A stretch of DNA of 64,000 nucleotides. Source: Cloacibacillus evryensis DSM 19522 (GTDB lineage Bacteria > Synergistota > Synergistia > Synergistales > Synergistaceae). The DNA lies in assembly GCF_000585335.1 (NCBI RefSeq), contig NZ_KK073872.1, forward strand, positions 3,029,283 to 3,093,282, given 5' to 3'. This document shows, piece after piece, positions 7,380 to 15,138 of this stretch. The first letter of the stretch is position 1, and every line of letters starts with the position of its first letter. Under the pieces are notes generated by a model. That model saw only the letters and a list, made by a program, of their open reading frames with translations. It was not told the origin of the DNA and made no database searches. A program made the position numbers and the translations under genes.

Positions 7380-8873
7380 TCATGCGATCCCGCGCCATTT
7401 CTTGTATGTTTTCGTCTGCGTGAAGATCATCAGGAAGATGAAGACGCAGAGCGTCAGGCTTATCGGGCTCGTGACGAATCCCTCGAGGAACGGCACAAGT
7501 TCGTTCTCCGCCCCCTGCATCGCCCTCCTGTAGTTCGCGTCGAGCATCGGACCAAGGATTATTCCCAGCACCATCGGGCCCGTCGCGTACCCGTACAGGC
7601 GCATGAAGTAGCCCAGCACGCCGAATCCTATCATGTAGAAGATGTCCACCACGCTGTTCTGGATCGCGTAGGTACCTATCACGGAGAGGATTATCACTAT
7701 CGGCATGATTATGCTTTTGGGGATCTCTATTATTTTCGCAAAGGGCTTGACGCTGAGCAGGCCCAGGACGAAGAGCGCCACGTTCGCCACGACTAGAAGG
7801 CTCACTATCATCCAGAAGAGGTGCGGCGTCTCTATCATCAGCATCGGTCCCGGCTTGAGGCCGTGGATGAAGAGCCCGCCAATGATGATCGCCGTGATCG
7901 CGTCTCCAGGGATGCCCAGGGTCAGCATCGGGATGAAGGCCCCGCCTATGGCTCCCTTGTTGGCCGTCTCAGGGGCGACTATGCCTTCGTAAGCTCCCTG
8001 CCCGAAGGGCGTCTCGGGATTGCGCGTGGTGCGTTTGGCCTGGTCGTAGGCAAGCAGCGCCGCCACGTCCCCTCCGGTTCCAGGAAGCGCGCCGATGAAT
8101 ACTCCGAGCAGCGCGGAGCGCAGGCCGAGCGGTAGGAATTTAAGGAAGGTGGAGAGGTCGGGCACGATTTTGCTGAGGTTCTGTTTCGGCGGGTTTTCAC
8201 CGCCTCCTCTGAACTGGGTCAGCGCCTCGGAGATGCCGAAGAGTCCGATCATCGCCGTGACGAAGCTGATGCCAGCCATGAGGTTGAGGTTCCCGAAGGT
8301 GTAACGCAGTTCGCCCGTCGACGGGTCCATGCCCACCATGCTGATGAGGATGCCTATGGTTCCCGCCATGATGCCTTTGATGGGATCTCCTCCGCCGATG
8401 CTGCCGATAAGGAGGATGCCCATCAGCGCGAGCAGGAAGAAGTCACGCGGCGAGAATTTGAGCGCGAAGTTGGCGATTATCGGCGCGGCGCAGGCCAGCA
8501 CTGCCACTCCAACCATTCCCGCAAAGAGCGAGACTGTCGTGCAGAGGCCGATCGCTTTGCCGGCTTCGCCGCGCTGCGCAAGCGGGTAGCCCTCCATTCC
8601 CGTGGCGATCGCCGCAGGCGCTCCAGGGATGTTGAGCAGGATCGCCGTTATCGCTCCGCCGTAGACCGCTCCCACAAATACTCCGCACATGAGCGCGAGC
8701 GCGTTGTTGAGCTCCCACGAGAAGGTGAAGGAGATGAGCAGGGAGACCGCCATCGTGCCGGAGAGGCCAGGGATCGCTCCCACCCAGATGCCGGCGAAGA
8801 CTCCGGCCCAGACCAGGGCCATCACCTGCCAGTCCATGAAGGGAATCAAAAAGTATTGAAGATTCTGTAACAT
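7380..8873 (-). CDS. tctA: TTT large membrane subunit TctA
   Basis: 497-aa, multi-span (about 11-12 helices) permease of the tripartite tricarboxylate transporter family. The N-terminus (VWAGVFAGIWVGAIPGLSGT) holds the family PGLSGTMA signature. The second half has the paired LGIPGDAITAIIIGGLFIHG signature. It works with TctB (8887-9429) and the periplasmic receptors encoded at both ends of the operon to import a carboxylate. It starts 13 bases after tctB and is followed 3 bases later by aroE copy 2, so transporter and dehydrogenase are made together. Confidence 0.95.
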   Translation of the reverse strand: MLQNLQYFLIPFMDWQVMALVWAGVFAGIWVGAIPGLSGTMAVSLLISFTFSWELNNALALMCGVFVGAVYGGAITAILLNIPGAPAAIATGMEGYPLAQRGEAGKAIGLCTTVSLFAGMVGVAVLACAAPIIANFALKFSPRDFFLLALMGILLIGSIGGGDPIKGIMAGTIGILISMVGMDPSTGELRYTFGNLNLMAGISFVTAMIGLFGISEALTQFRGGGENPPKQNLSKIVPDLSTFLKFLPLGLRSALLGVFIGALPGTGGDVAALLAYDQAKRTTRNPETPFGQGAYEGIVAPETANKGAIGGAFIPMLTLGIPGDAITAIIIGGLFIHGLKPGPMLMIETPHLFWMIVSLLVVANVALFVLGLLSVKPFAKIIEIPKSIIMPIVIILSVIGTYAIQNSVVDIFYMIGFGVLGYFMRLYGYATGPMVLGIILGPMLDANYRRAMQGAENELVPFLEGFVTSPISLTLCVFIFLMIFTQTKTYKKWRGIA

Positions 8874-8886
8874 ATCGGTATACCCC

Positions 8887-9429
8887 CTACGGAAGGATCA
8901 CAAGGAAGACGTAACGGAAGATCGCGACGAGCACCGCCATCGCGGCCGCCGAGATGACGAACGACTGCCAGATATATTTGCCGCGGTGCAGGTAGATCAT
9001 GCCGGCCACCATAAAGACATAGGAGGAGGGGATGAAGTGCAGGCGCGGGAGCGCTATGCAGTAGGCCAGCAGAAGTGCGAGGATGACGATGACGTCTCTG
9101 GGGAGAAGGTATCTGAATACGCTGGGAGAGTCGGCCGCCGGCGCCTCTTTTTTGCATGATTTATAGATACATATCGCTCCGCAGATTATGATTATGGTCG
9201 AGGCCAGCTTCGGAAATACCGAGGGCGAGGAGAGGTTTTCGCTGGTCATGCCAAGCGCGAAGTAATACCCCAAAACTCCGAATACTGTCGCGATTATCGC
9301 AAAGGCCGTCTCTCCTGGCTTTCTGTGCCTCTCCGGCACGTAGCTTGAGAGATCGCGCGCCTCTTCATTATCTATCTCCGCAACTGCCTCGAGATCCTTA
9401 ACTGCCTGATTCTCTTCGGGATTGCTCAT
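8887..9429 (-). CDS. tctB: TTT small membrane subunit TctB
   Basis: 180-aa subunit with four hydrophobic segments and a hydrophilic, acidic N-terminus of about 45 residues, longer than in many TctB proteins. Typical TctB features are visible (FALGMTSENLSSPSVFPKLA; DVIVILALLLAYCIALPRLH). It sits between the first receptor and tctA. An intrinsic terminator (9468-9507) separates it from the receptor gene, which should leave less permease than receptor. Confidence 0.88.
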   Translation of the reverse strand: MSNPEENQAVKDLEAVAEIDNEEARDLSSYVPERHRKPGETAFAIIATVFGVLGYYFALGMTSENLSSPSVFPKLASTIIIICGAICIYKSCKKEAPAADSPSVFRYLLPRDVIVILALLLAYCIALPRLHFIPSSYVFMVAGMIYLHRGKYIWQSFVISAAAMAVLVAIFRYVFLVILP

Positions 9430-9467
9430 TTGATCATTAAACCTCCGTCTTTTGATACTCTATTCCT

Positions 9468-9507
9468 AAAAAAGCCGCCCTGCAGCGAAACCGCGCCGTA
9501 AGGCGGC
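9468..9507 (-). terminator. Intrinsic terminator between TTT receptor and tctB
   Basis: GCCGCC/GGCGGC stem (9474-9479 with 9502-9507) followed on the minus strand by six T residues. Inside the operon it probably causes partial termination, so the receptor message exceeds the permease message. Confidence 0.65.
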
Positions 9508-9523
9508 CCTATAAGGTCGGATC

Positions 9524-10522
9524 TTATTTAGGCTGCGTGATGTTGAATTCCTTGGGAGATTTTTTCGCTCCGCCGGCGTTAAAGATGAGCCAGCTCGCCG
9601 TCGATTCAAACTTCTTCGTGAAATTCGCCGCCTTCTGCCCGGTAAGTCCCATCTTGAAGCCGCCGGAGTTCGTCACGAACTCGGTGAAGCGCGCCTCGTT
9701 ATAGGCCTTTGTAAAGGCGTCCGTGAGCTTCGCCACGACATCCTTCGGCGTACCCTTCTTCACGAACACTCCGTAGAAAGGTCCCCAGGGAAGATACTGC
9801 TTGTATTCGGGGTAGATCTCCGTGATCGCCGGAACGTCGGGAAGCTGCGGGACGCGCTCTGTGCGCAGCACCGCGAGACCGCGCAGGCGGCCGGCTTTGA
9901 TGTACTCGACCGAGGTCGAGAGCGCAAGCGGCATCACATCGGCGTGTCCGCCCATCACCGCCGTCGCTCCGGGGCCGTCGCCGTCAAACTGGATCATGTT
10001 GAACTGGATATTGTGCAGGTTCTTCATCATCGCGCCCGCGACATAGGGAAGCCCGCCCGTGCCGGAGGTGCCCATCTTGATCTTGCTGTTCTTCTTCGCC
10101 GCCTCGACAAGGTCCTTCATCGTCTTGTAGGGCGTCTCGGGATTGACGCAGATGACGACCGCGCCCTCTACGGGGATGATGATGGGTTCAAAATCGTTGA
10201 AGCTGAGCGGGGAAAGTCCGAGCACCCTGTAGGTGGCGGGATTTTCCGCCGCGTAAAGCAGCGTGTAGCCGTCCGCGGGCATGTTAGCGACCATCGTCGT
10301 GGCGACCGCACCGGTAGCTCCCGTCTTATTCTGCAGGATGATCGTCTTGCCGAGATGCTTCTCCGCAAGCGGGGTTATGGCGCGAGACACGCCGTCACAG
10401 CCGCCGCCTGCACCCCACATGATGATGCCCTGAATGTTTTTCTCAGGGTAGGCCGCAAGCACCGACGTCGCCATACACATTACGATGAAAAGAGAAAGAC
10501 CCAACGCTTTGAAATTCTTCAT
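9524..10522 (-). CDS. TTT substrate-binding receptor (TctC/Bug family), first gene of operon
   Basis: 332-aa periplasmic receptor with signal peptide (MKNFKALGLSLFIVMCMATS, cleavage near VLA-AYP). Conserved Bug-family segments are AYPEKNIQGIIMWGAGGG, QNKTGATGAVATT and PWGPFYGVFVKKGTP. The ATG at 10522 has AAGGAGG upstream; longer frames lack a signal peptide at the right place. It is promoter-proximal in the five-gene operon receptor-tctB-tctA-aroE-receptor, driven by the operator-controlled promoter at 10636-10707. Ligand unknown; operon context suggests a hydroaromatic acid. Confidence 0.92.
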   Translation of the reverse strand: MKNFKALGLSLFIVMCMATSVLAAYPEKNIQGIIMWGAGGGCDGVSRAITPLAEKHLGKTIILQNKTGATGAVATTMVANMPADGYTLLYAAENPATYRVLGLSPLSFNDFEPIIIPVEGAVVICVNPETPYKTMKDLVEAAKKNSKIKMGTSGTGGLPYVAGAMMKNLHNIQFNMIQFDGDGPGATAVMGGHADVMPLALSTSVEYIKAGRLRGLAVLRTERVPQLPDVPAITEIYPEYKQYLPWGPFYGVFVKKGTPKDVVAKLTDAFTKAYNEARFTEFVTNSGGFKMGLTGQKAANFTKKFESTASWLIFNAGGAKKSPKEFNITQPK

Positions 10523-10635
10523 TACAAATGTACCCTCCTTGAATATGTTTTTGAAAAAACAGCCACAGCGCAACAGTGGGAGAAATATAAAAACTCCGGT
10601 GGCGTCGCTGTAAGGCAGATGCCTTCAATAATAGT

Positions 10636-10707
10636 TTCCATTTCATGGAAAAATCATCCGTTATTAGAAATTATCCATACAATACTTTGAAAGATTTCTT
10701 TTGTCAA
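10636..10707 (-). promoter_or_regulatory. Promoter plus tandem operator, copy 2 (TTT-aroE operon)
   Basis: Minus strand: TTGACA (10707-10702), 17 bp, TATTGT (10684-10679). In plus orientation the two 15-bp sites are ATCCGTTATTAGAAA (10656-10670) and TTCCATTTCATGGAA (10636-10650), again 20 bp apart. The outer site is a near-perfect palindrome extended to TTTCCAT/ATGGAAA. Overall length is 72 bp, as in the other three modules. Confidence 0.7.
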
Positions 10708-11191
10708 GTTTCCGTTCTTTGAACGTTATTCTCGAATACTAGGAAAATATGCATAATTTTCAACTTAATATACTAAATATTATTTTAAGAAATACAATTT
10801 TAGTATCATTTTATCCTAACTTTGCATTGATATAATTCAGAAAGTCGACTTTATACCTGACATTAATAAATATTAAACATCAATAGTATTGATCGAATGA
10901 TTTGGTAATTGATATACTCACTTTTTCTCATCCTGCCGGTTTATTTATCATTAGATTTTATTAATCATGATCGGTCACAAACGCTGCATAAAAGGCTATT
11001 TTAGAGAAAAAATCCGAAATATCGTTTGATAAAATCTATCAATACATATATTTTTTATACGGTGGAAACCACACATAACCGTCTATTTTGGCGGACACCG
11101 CTGCGTCATGACGGACGCACTCCGCATTAAAAATGGTACGGAGGCGGGATCACCCACTTGGTATAAAACCTCCGTAGTTTTTGTTTCGCTT
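10708..11191. other. AT-rich intergenic stretch
   Basis: No plausible gene was found. The sequence is AT-rich from 10708 to about 11060, then more GC-rich near the isomerase remnant, with a short TGCGTC/GACGCA hairpin near 11102-11119. It looks like decayed sequence between the remnant and the TTT promoter. Confidence 0.45.
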
Positions 11192-11419
11192 CTAGCAACG
11201 CGCCTTGCCGGCCGTCCAGACGCTTGAAAGGAGGTGCCGGCAGTCCAGTTCTCCGGCTGCGACGGCGATATTCGGTTCGTATTCGCTGACGTCGACATCG
11301 TCAAGAATGCGGGCCAGCTCGATGTCGTGTATTTTTACGCCCGTATCCCTCATCGCCTGTTTAGCCTGGCGAAGCAGTTGCATATCCTCCGACAGATCGT
11401 AATTCGGCTCTCCGGGACG
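11192..11419 (-). pseudogene. Remnant of a TIM-barrel sugar-isomerase-like gene
   Basis: An open stretch of about 75 codons with no start, beginning right after the toxN stop. It encodes a segment (MRDTGVKIHDIEL...SEYEPNIAVAA...CRHLLSSVWT) that aligns well with residues about 65-100 of the intact protein at 26436-27254 (KETGVPIIDIEL...NIWTGN). Both ends of the gene are missing. It looks like a casualty of toxIN insertion or an associated deletion. Confidence 0.6.
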
Positions 11420-11917
11420 TCAGCGAAACTCCAGGCTTTTTTCTTCAAGCAGGGCAAAGTCGCAGCAGCGTGCTTTGAGGTTTTGCGAGGCAAGGTCTTT
11501 TGTGATTATCGTGTGCAGGCGCACCGCGCGGCGGACGATCATGGATTCATGGGCGTTGCACCAGTCAAGCTGGTTGTTCAGCAACTCTTTATAGTTTCGC
11601 GCGGCCCTGTCGTCCGAGACTGATATTTTCATATCGACAGGCAGCAGAGAGGGAAAATCAATGGGGATCATGTTATTTAAATTTATTGCTCCCCATACGC
11701 CCTCGTTGATTTTTAAAAAATCCGGAGCGCTGGCGATGAGCAGGTGCTTCGGTTTAGGCGAGCTTAGAGGCGCGAAATATTTAAAAAAGCGCACTTCAAA
11801 TAGGATCCCGATGAATGGCCTCCCCTCTTTGCCGCTTCCTATCCATGGGACTCTTGTATCAAACTGCCGCAGATAAGCGCAGTAGCGCACTCCGGCGTTA
11901 TAGAACTTCAGGCTCAT
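11420..11917 (-). CDS. toxN: Type III toxin-antitoxin endoribonuclease toxin, ToxN/AbiQ family
   Basis: 165-aa sequence-specific RNase toxin that is neutralised by its repeat RNA. It shows the family pattern from end to end: LKFYNAGVRYCAYLRQFD at the N-terminus, GRPFIGILFEV, the active-site motif APLSSPKPKH (catalytic Ser and Lys), GAINLNNMIPI and the C-terminal CDFALLEEKSLEFR. The length matches ToxN (about 170 aa). I chose ATG 11917; an in-frame GTG lies three codons upstream. The 35-bp tandem repeats (toxI) and a terminator sit directly upstream, the standard toxI-terminator-toxN layout. Such loci give phage abortive infection or plasmid maintenance. Confidence 0.9.
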   Translation of the reverse strand: MSLKFYNAGVRYCAYLRQFDTRVPWIGSGKEGRPFIGILFEVRFFKYFAPLSSPKPKHLLIASAPDFLKINEGVWGAINLNNMIPIDFPSLLPVDMKISVSDDRAARNYKELLNNQLDWCNAHESMIVRRAVRLHTIITKDLASQNLKARCCDFALLEEKSLEFR

Positions 11918-11930
11918 CCATATCACCCTA

Positions 11931-11958
11931 TAAAAAGAGAGGGGATAAACCCCTCTCT
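11931..11958 (-). terminator. toxI-toxN intrinsic terminator
   Basis: A 9-bp stem (AGAGAGGGG, 11936-11944, with 11950-11958) followed on the minus strand by five T residues, between the antitoxin repeats and toxN. In type III systems this terminator sets the excess of antitoxin RNA over toxin message. Confidence 0.85.
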
Positions 11959-11959
11959 G

Positions 11960-12070
11960 CTTTTTCAGCTCCCACTTGCGGTAGGGTCCACCAACTTTTT
12001 CAGCTCCCACTTGCGGTAGGGTCCACCAACTTTTTCAGCTCCCACTTGCGGTAGGGTCCACCAACTTTTT
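11960..12070 (-). ncRNA. toxI: ToxI antitoxin RNA: three identical 35-bp tandem repeats
   Basis: Three identical 35-bp units at 11960-11994, 11995-12029 and 12030-12064, plus a 6-bp partial unit to 12070. Each contains CAGCTCCCACTTGCGGTAGG in plus orientation; the RNA is the minus strand. Repeat length and number (about 3.2 x 35) match known ToxI antitoxins, which are processed by the toxin into single-repeat pseudoknots. There are no spacers, so this is not CRISPR. Confidence 0.88.
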
Positions 12071-12075
12071 ATATT

Positions 12076-12106
12076 TTTATACTACCATAACGCGGCCTTT
12101 TGTCAA
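12076..12106 (-). promoter_or_regulatory. toxI promoter
   Basis: Minus strand TTGACA (12106-12101) followed by -10 candidates TAGTAT (16-bp spacer) or TATAAA (19-bp spacer), immediately before the repeats. A strong promoter is expected for the antitoxin RNA. Confidence 0.7.
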
Positions 12107-12196
12107 TGTCCGCCCGGGAACGCATGGTAAGGCCGCCAAGAGCGCGCCGCCGATGGCGCTGCCTAACGAGCCCGCTCCGAGAATTACCGTCCGCAT
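12077..12196 (-). pseudogene. Truncated 2-dehydropantoate 2-reductase-like (ApbA/PanE) fragment
   Basis: Only the first Rossmann element survives: MRTVILGAGSLGSAIGGALL, with the GAGSLGSAIG dinucleotide loop typical of ketopantoate reductases. After about 21 codons it runs into unrelated sequence that overlaps the toxI promoter. It begins 11 bases after the Gfo/Idh gene, so it was probably the next gene of that operon before toxIN arrived. Confidence 0.6.
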
Positions 12197-12207
12197 CCCG
12201 CGCACCG

Positions 12208-13395
12208 CTAGAGCCCGCGGAACGGAAGTTTCCGTCCCTCTTCCGCCGAGAGGTAGGCGGCGTACATCAGCTGCGCCGTCTCGCAGGCGATGTCGATATT
12301 GGAAAGCGGCTCGCGGCCGAGGGCGACGCATTCCATGAAGTCCTGGAACTCCTGGATCTGTCCGCGGAACCACTCCTCTTCGAGCATGACGTACTGATAG
12401 CCGCGTTTCGTCTCGACGTTGCCGGTGACGTAGATATCCTTCAGCGTCTCGTCGTTCGCGGCGTAGGAGACGAGCGAATTGTTCTGGCAGATGTTGCAGT
12501 ACATGTTGCCGCCCGTGGTGTTGACTTCGACGGTGTTGCGGATGCCGCCCGGTATCGCGTCGGAGGCGAAGACCGTCGCCTTCGTGCCGTCGCCGAAGGT
12601 CAGCTGCATCATGCCGGTGTCTTCCACGTCCCTGGGCTGCGCTACGATCGCGCCGCGCTCCGCGCCGGAGAGGTTTTTCAGCGCCGTGCCGACGTCGCCG
12701 TAAACGTCGTGGACGGAATATGCCTCGCCGCGCGCCGCCGTCTCTGTGCGTTTGAGGAAGAGCACCGCCGAAAGCGGATGACAGCCCTGACGGATCAGCG
12801 CGCCGCCGCCGGAATTTTTCCATTCGTCGGCGAGCCGCGTATGCGCGCCGCTGTGGCTCTCGTCTGCCTTCATGAGCATGATCTTATCCTTTGAGGCGCG
12901 CAGTATCTCGGCTGTCTTAGCCACCGCGGGGGCGTATATCCAGTTCTCCGCGTACATGAAGAGCAGGCCGCTCTTTTTTACCGCCTCACGCAGCCGTTCG
13001 AGGCGCGCCGTCACGACGTCGTACATCTGCCTCCGGCCCACCTCGCCGACCAACTGCGGATCGCCGGGTTCACCAAAGTATCCCGTCAGCGGTTTTTCAC
13101 ATATCACATGCTTGCCCGCCGCGAGCGCCTCTTCGATCATCGTATGGTGCATGTTCGTCGGCGTGCAGAGGTCTACAACATTGATAGTATCGTCTCTGAG
13201 AAGCTCTTTAAAATCCGCGCAGATACGCGGGATGCCGTATTTGGCCGCGACAGCTTCGGCAAGCTCGCGGTTAGGTTCGCAGAGGACGCTCACCTGCGCG
13301 TCGACGCCATAGGCGCGGTTGATGCCGTAGGCGTGGAACTTCCCCGCGAAACCGGCTCCGCAGAGCCCCACGCGGACCTTCTTATTCTCTGACAT
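12208..13395 (-). CDS. Gfo/Idh/MocA-family oxidoreductase
   Basis: 395-aa NAD(P)-dependent dehydrogenase of the inositol/glucose-fructose oxidoreductase family. The N-terminal Rossmann domain shows VRVGLCGAGFAGKFHA (8-22) and the catalytic-site lysine motif CEKP (99-102). The C-terminal beta-sheet domain has GGGALIRQGCHPL near residue 205. A GGAGG ribosome site precedes ATG 13395. Family members oxidise hydroxyls of sugars, inositols and related cyclic polyols. The location beside AroD, a TPP enzyme and an aldehyde dehydrogenase suggests a hydroaromatic or cyclitol substrate (inference). It lies 112 bases after the aldehyde dehydrogenase gene, across a hairpin terminator. Confidence 0.9.
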   Translation of the reverse strand: MSENKKVRVGLCGAGFAGKFHAYGINRAYGVDAQVSVLCEPNRELAEAVAAKYGIPRICADFKELLRDDTINVVDLCTPTNMHHTMIEEALAAGKHVICEKPLTGYFGEPGDPQLVGEVGRRQMYDVVTARLERLREAVKKSGLLFMYAENWIYAPAVAKTAEILRASKDKIMLMKADESHSGAHTRLADEWKNSGGGALIRQGCHPLSAVLFLKRTETAARGEAYSVHDVYGDVGTALKNLSGAERGAIVAQPRDVEDTGMMQLTFGDGTKATVFASDAIPGGIRNTVEVNTTGGNMYCNICQNNSLVSYAANDETLKDIYVTGNVETKRGYQYVMLEEEWFRGQIQEFQDFMECVALGREPLSNIDIACETAQLMYAAYLSAEEGRKLPFRGL

Positions 13396-13429
13396 TTCTT
13401 ATTTACCTCCGTTGAATAAAGACTCCTAT

Positions 13430-13471
13430 ATAAAATAATGGCGGTCTTCATAAAAGAAAACCGTCATTATT
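13430..13471 (-). terminator. Terminator after the aldehyde dehydrogenase gene
   Basis: A 12-bp stem with one mismatch (AATAATGGCGGT, 13434-13445, with 13460-13471) followed on the minus strand by TTTTAT. It separates the aldehyde dehydrogenase from the Gfo/Idh gene. Confidence 0.65.
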
Positions 13472-13507
13472 ATCGCTGATAATATTATATCCGGCACAGG
13501 ATATCCC

Positions 13508-14947
13508 TTAGAACTTGATGACTTCGCCCTGTTCTTTTGTAACCGAGGGATCGAAGAACTCTCCGAAGAGGACGTCCTCTGCGGGCTGGTCCTTCATGAT
13601 CGGGCGCGCCACCCAGGTGCTGTTCATGTAGTGTTTGAGCGCGATGTTCTCGGAGACCTGGTTGCCGCCCCAGGTGCCGCAGCCCATGCTCGAAGTCATC
13701 GGCATACCGTTTTCGGCGGAACCGGCGTTGGCCTTCGACTGCGGCTGGCGCACCATCACGCGGGTGACGGGGGCGCGCAGCGCGAGGCGCTGGATGTGGT
13801 CCTCGTCGAAGCTGTAGATGCCGCAGGAGTGTCCGCGGCCGCCGACCTTGTATATCTCATCCATCATCTTGAGCGCGTTCTCAAACTCGCCCTCGTACTT
13901 ATAGATGGTGAGCAGGGTGGTGAGCTTCTCACCGGAGAACTTGAATTCTTTGCCGATGCCCTCGCTGTGAACCATGACGAACTTGCGGTCCGCCGGGATC
14001 TCGAAGCCGGCCTTGCGGCAGAGCTCCTGCGGCGATACGGCGACGGTGGCGACGATGCGGTGTCCCTCTTCGTCCCACATCGCCTTCTTGAGCAGGGCGC
14101 GCTCTTCGTCGGTCGCGAGGTAGCCGCCCTCGGCGATGAGAGCCTTGACTGTTTCGTCGTAGATGGCGTCGCTGATGATGATGTTGCCGTCAGCCGAGCA
14201 GCCGGAGCCGAAATCGGAGGTCTTGCTGATGCGGGTATTGCGCGCCGCCTCGGCGGGGATCGCCGTTTCGTCGTAGATCATCGTCGCGTTGCCCGCGCCG
14301 GAGCAGTAGGCGGGTTTGCCTGAGCTGTGGGCCGCCTTGGTCATCGCGGGACCGCCGGTGGCCATGATCAGGTCGCAGCGTCTCATCGTCTCGGCGACGA
14401 GGTCCATGTTGACCTCATCCACACACTGGAGGAAGTCGGGATTCTCGCCGATGGAGACGAGCGCGTCGCGCATGATCTGCACGACCTTGTTGGTGGTCTT
14501 CACGGTACGGGGATGGGGGGAGAATACGACGACGTCGCGCGCCTTGAGCGCGTAGATGGCGGTGACGATCGGGGTCAGCTCGGGGTTGGTCATCGGGATC
14601 AGCGAGGTGATGATGCCGGCCGGCTTCGCGTAGCGAGTGATGCCCTTCTCGGGGATCGTCTCGATCGCGCCGACGCTCTTCTGACGCAGCGCGTCGCGGA
14701 GCACGCCGAGGATCTTGTGGCGCTTGCCGAAACGGCCGTTTCTGTCGCCCGCGCCCGCTTCGTCCACGCCCATCCAGCAGATCTCCTGGAAGGTCTTGGG
14801 GTTGCCCGCCGCCCAGGCGACACAGCGGACCATGCGATCCACCTGCTCCTGCGTATAATTTTCGATCACTTTTTCCGCCGCTCTCGCCTTCGCGAATATT
14901 TCGTCAAGTTTTGCCAGCTGTTCAGGGGTTACTTCATGCTTCGCCAT
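13508..14947 (-). CDS. Acylating-type aldehyde dehydrogenase (EutE/SauS-like)
   Basis: 479-aa aldehyde dehydrogenase of the CoA-acylating group, which oxidises an aldehyde to an acyl-CoA with NAD(P). The catalytic cysteine is Cys250 in SDFGSGCSADGN, placed as in acetaldehyde and sulfoacetaldehyde dehydrogenases. PAGIITSLIPMTNPE (109-123) matches the coenzyme-binding region of that group. The general-base Glu of classical ALDHs is not evident, as is usual for acylating enzymes. ATG 14947 has AAGGAG at long spacing; an ATG at 14959 abuts it too closely. It has its own copy of the shared operator (14985-15056). Expected partner: the TPP enzyme upstream, whose aldehyde product it could convert to a CoA ester. 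Substrate unknown. Confidence 0.86.
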   Translation of the reverse strand: MAKHEVTPEQLAKLDEIFAKARAAEKVIENYTQEQVDRMVRCVAWAAGNPKTFQEICWMGVDEAGAGDRNGRFGKRHKILGVLRDALRQKSVGAIETIPEKGITRYAKPAGIITSLIPMTNPELTPIVTAIYALKARDVVVFSPHPRTVKTTNKVVQIMRDALVSIGENPDFLQCVDEVNMDLVAETMRRCDLIMATGGPAMTKAAHSSGKPAYCSGAGNATMIYDETAIPAEAARNTRISKTSDFGSGCSADGNIIISDAIYDETVKALIAEGGYLATDEERALLKKAMWDEEGHRIVATVAVSPQELCRKAGFEIPADRKFVMVHSEGIGKEFKFSGEKLTTLLTIYKYEGEFENALKMMDEIYKVGGRGHSCGIYSFDEDHIQRLALRAPVTRVMVRQPQSKANAGSAENGMPMTSSMGCGTWGGNQVSENIALKHYMNSTWVARPIMKDQPAEDVLFGEFFDPSVTKEQGEVIKF

Positions 14948-14984
14948 AATAAAACACATCTCCTTAAAAGATTTTTTATTATTT

Positions 14985-15056
14985 TTCCGTTATACGGAAT
15001 ACATAACTGTTTATCGGAAACAAGTATAAGATAAACCTCTTTTATCTACTTGTCAA
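14985..15056 (-). promoter_or_regulatory. Promoter plus tandem operator, copy 3 (aldehyde dehydrogenase)
   Basis: Minus strand: TTGACA (15056-15051), 17 bp, TATCTT (15033-15028). In plus orientation the sites are AACTGTTTATCGGAA (15005-15019) and TTCCGTTATACGGAA (14985-14999), 20 bp apart; the second is a clean TTCCGT/ACGGAA palindrome. A further related sequence, TTCCATTATACGAAA, lies upstream at 15078-15092. Confidence 0.78.
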
Positions 15057-15097
15057 GTACCGTATATCAGAATTTATTTCCATTATACGAAATTCAG

Positions 15098-15125
15098 AAA
15101 AATCCGCCCCGTTTGACAGGGGCGG
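15098..15125 (-). terminator. Terminator of the aroD-TPP enzyme operon
   Basis: CCGCCCC/GGGGCGG stem (15104-15110 with 15119-15125) followed on the minus strand by ATTTTT, immediately after the TPP enzyme gene. Confidence 0.8.
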
Positions 15126-15138
15126 AAATATACTCGAC

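Noticed and set aside
11960-12070. Repeats as a CRISPR array or protein-coding repeats
   Set aside because: Units are contiguous without spacers, and 35 bp is not a multiple of three. Position before toxN and a terminator fits a ToxI antitoxin RNA.
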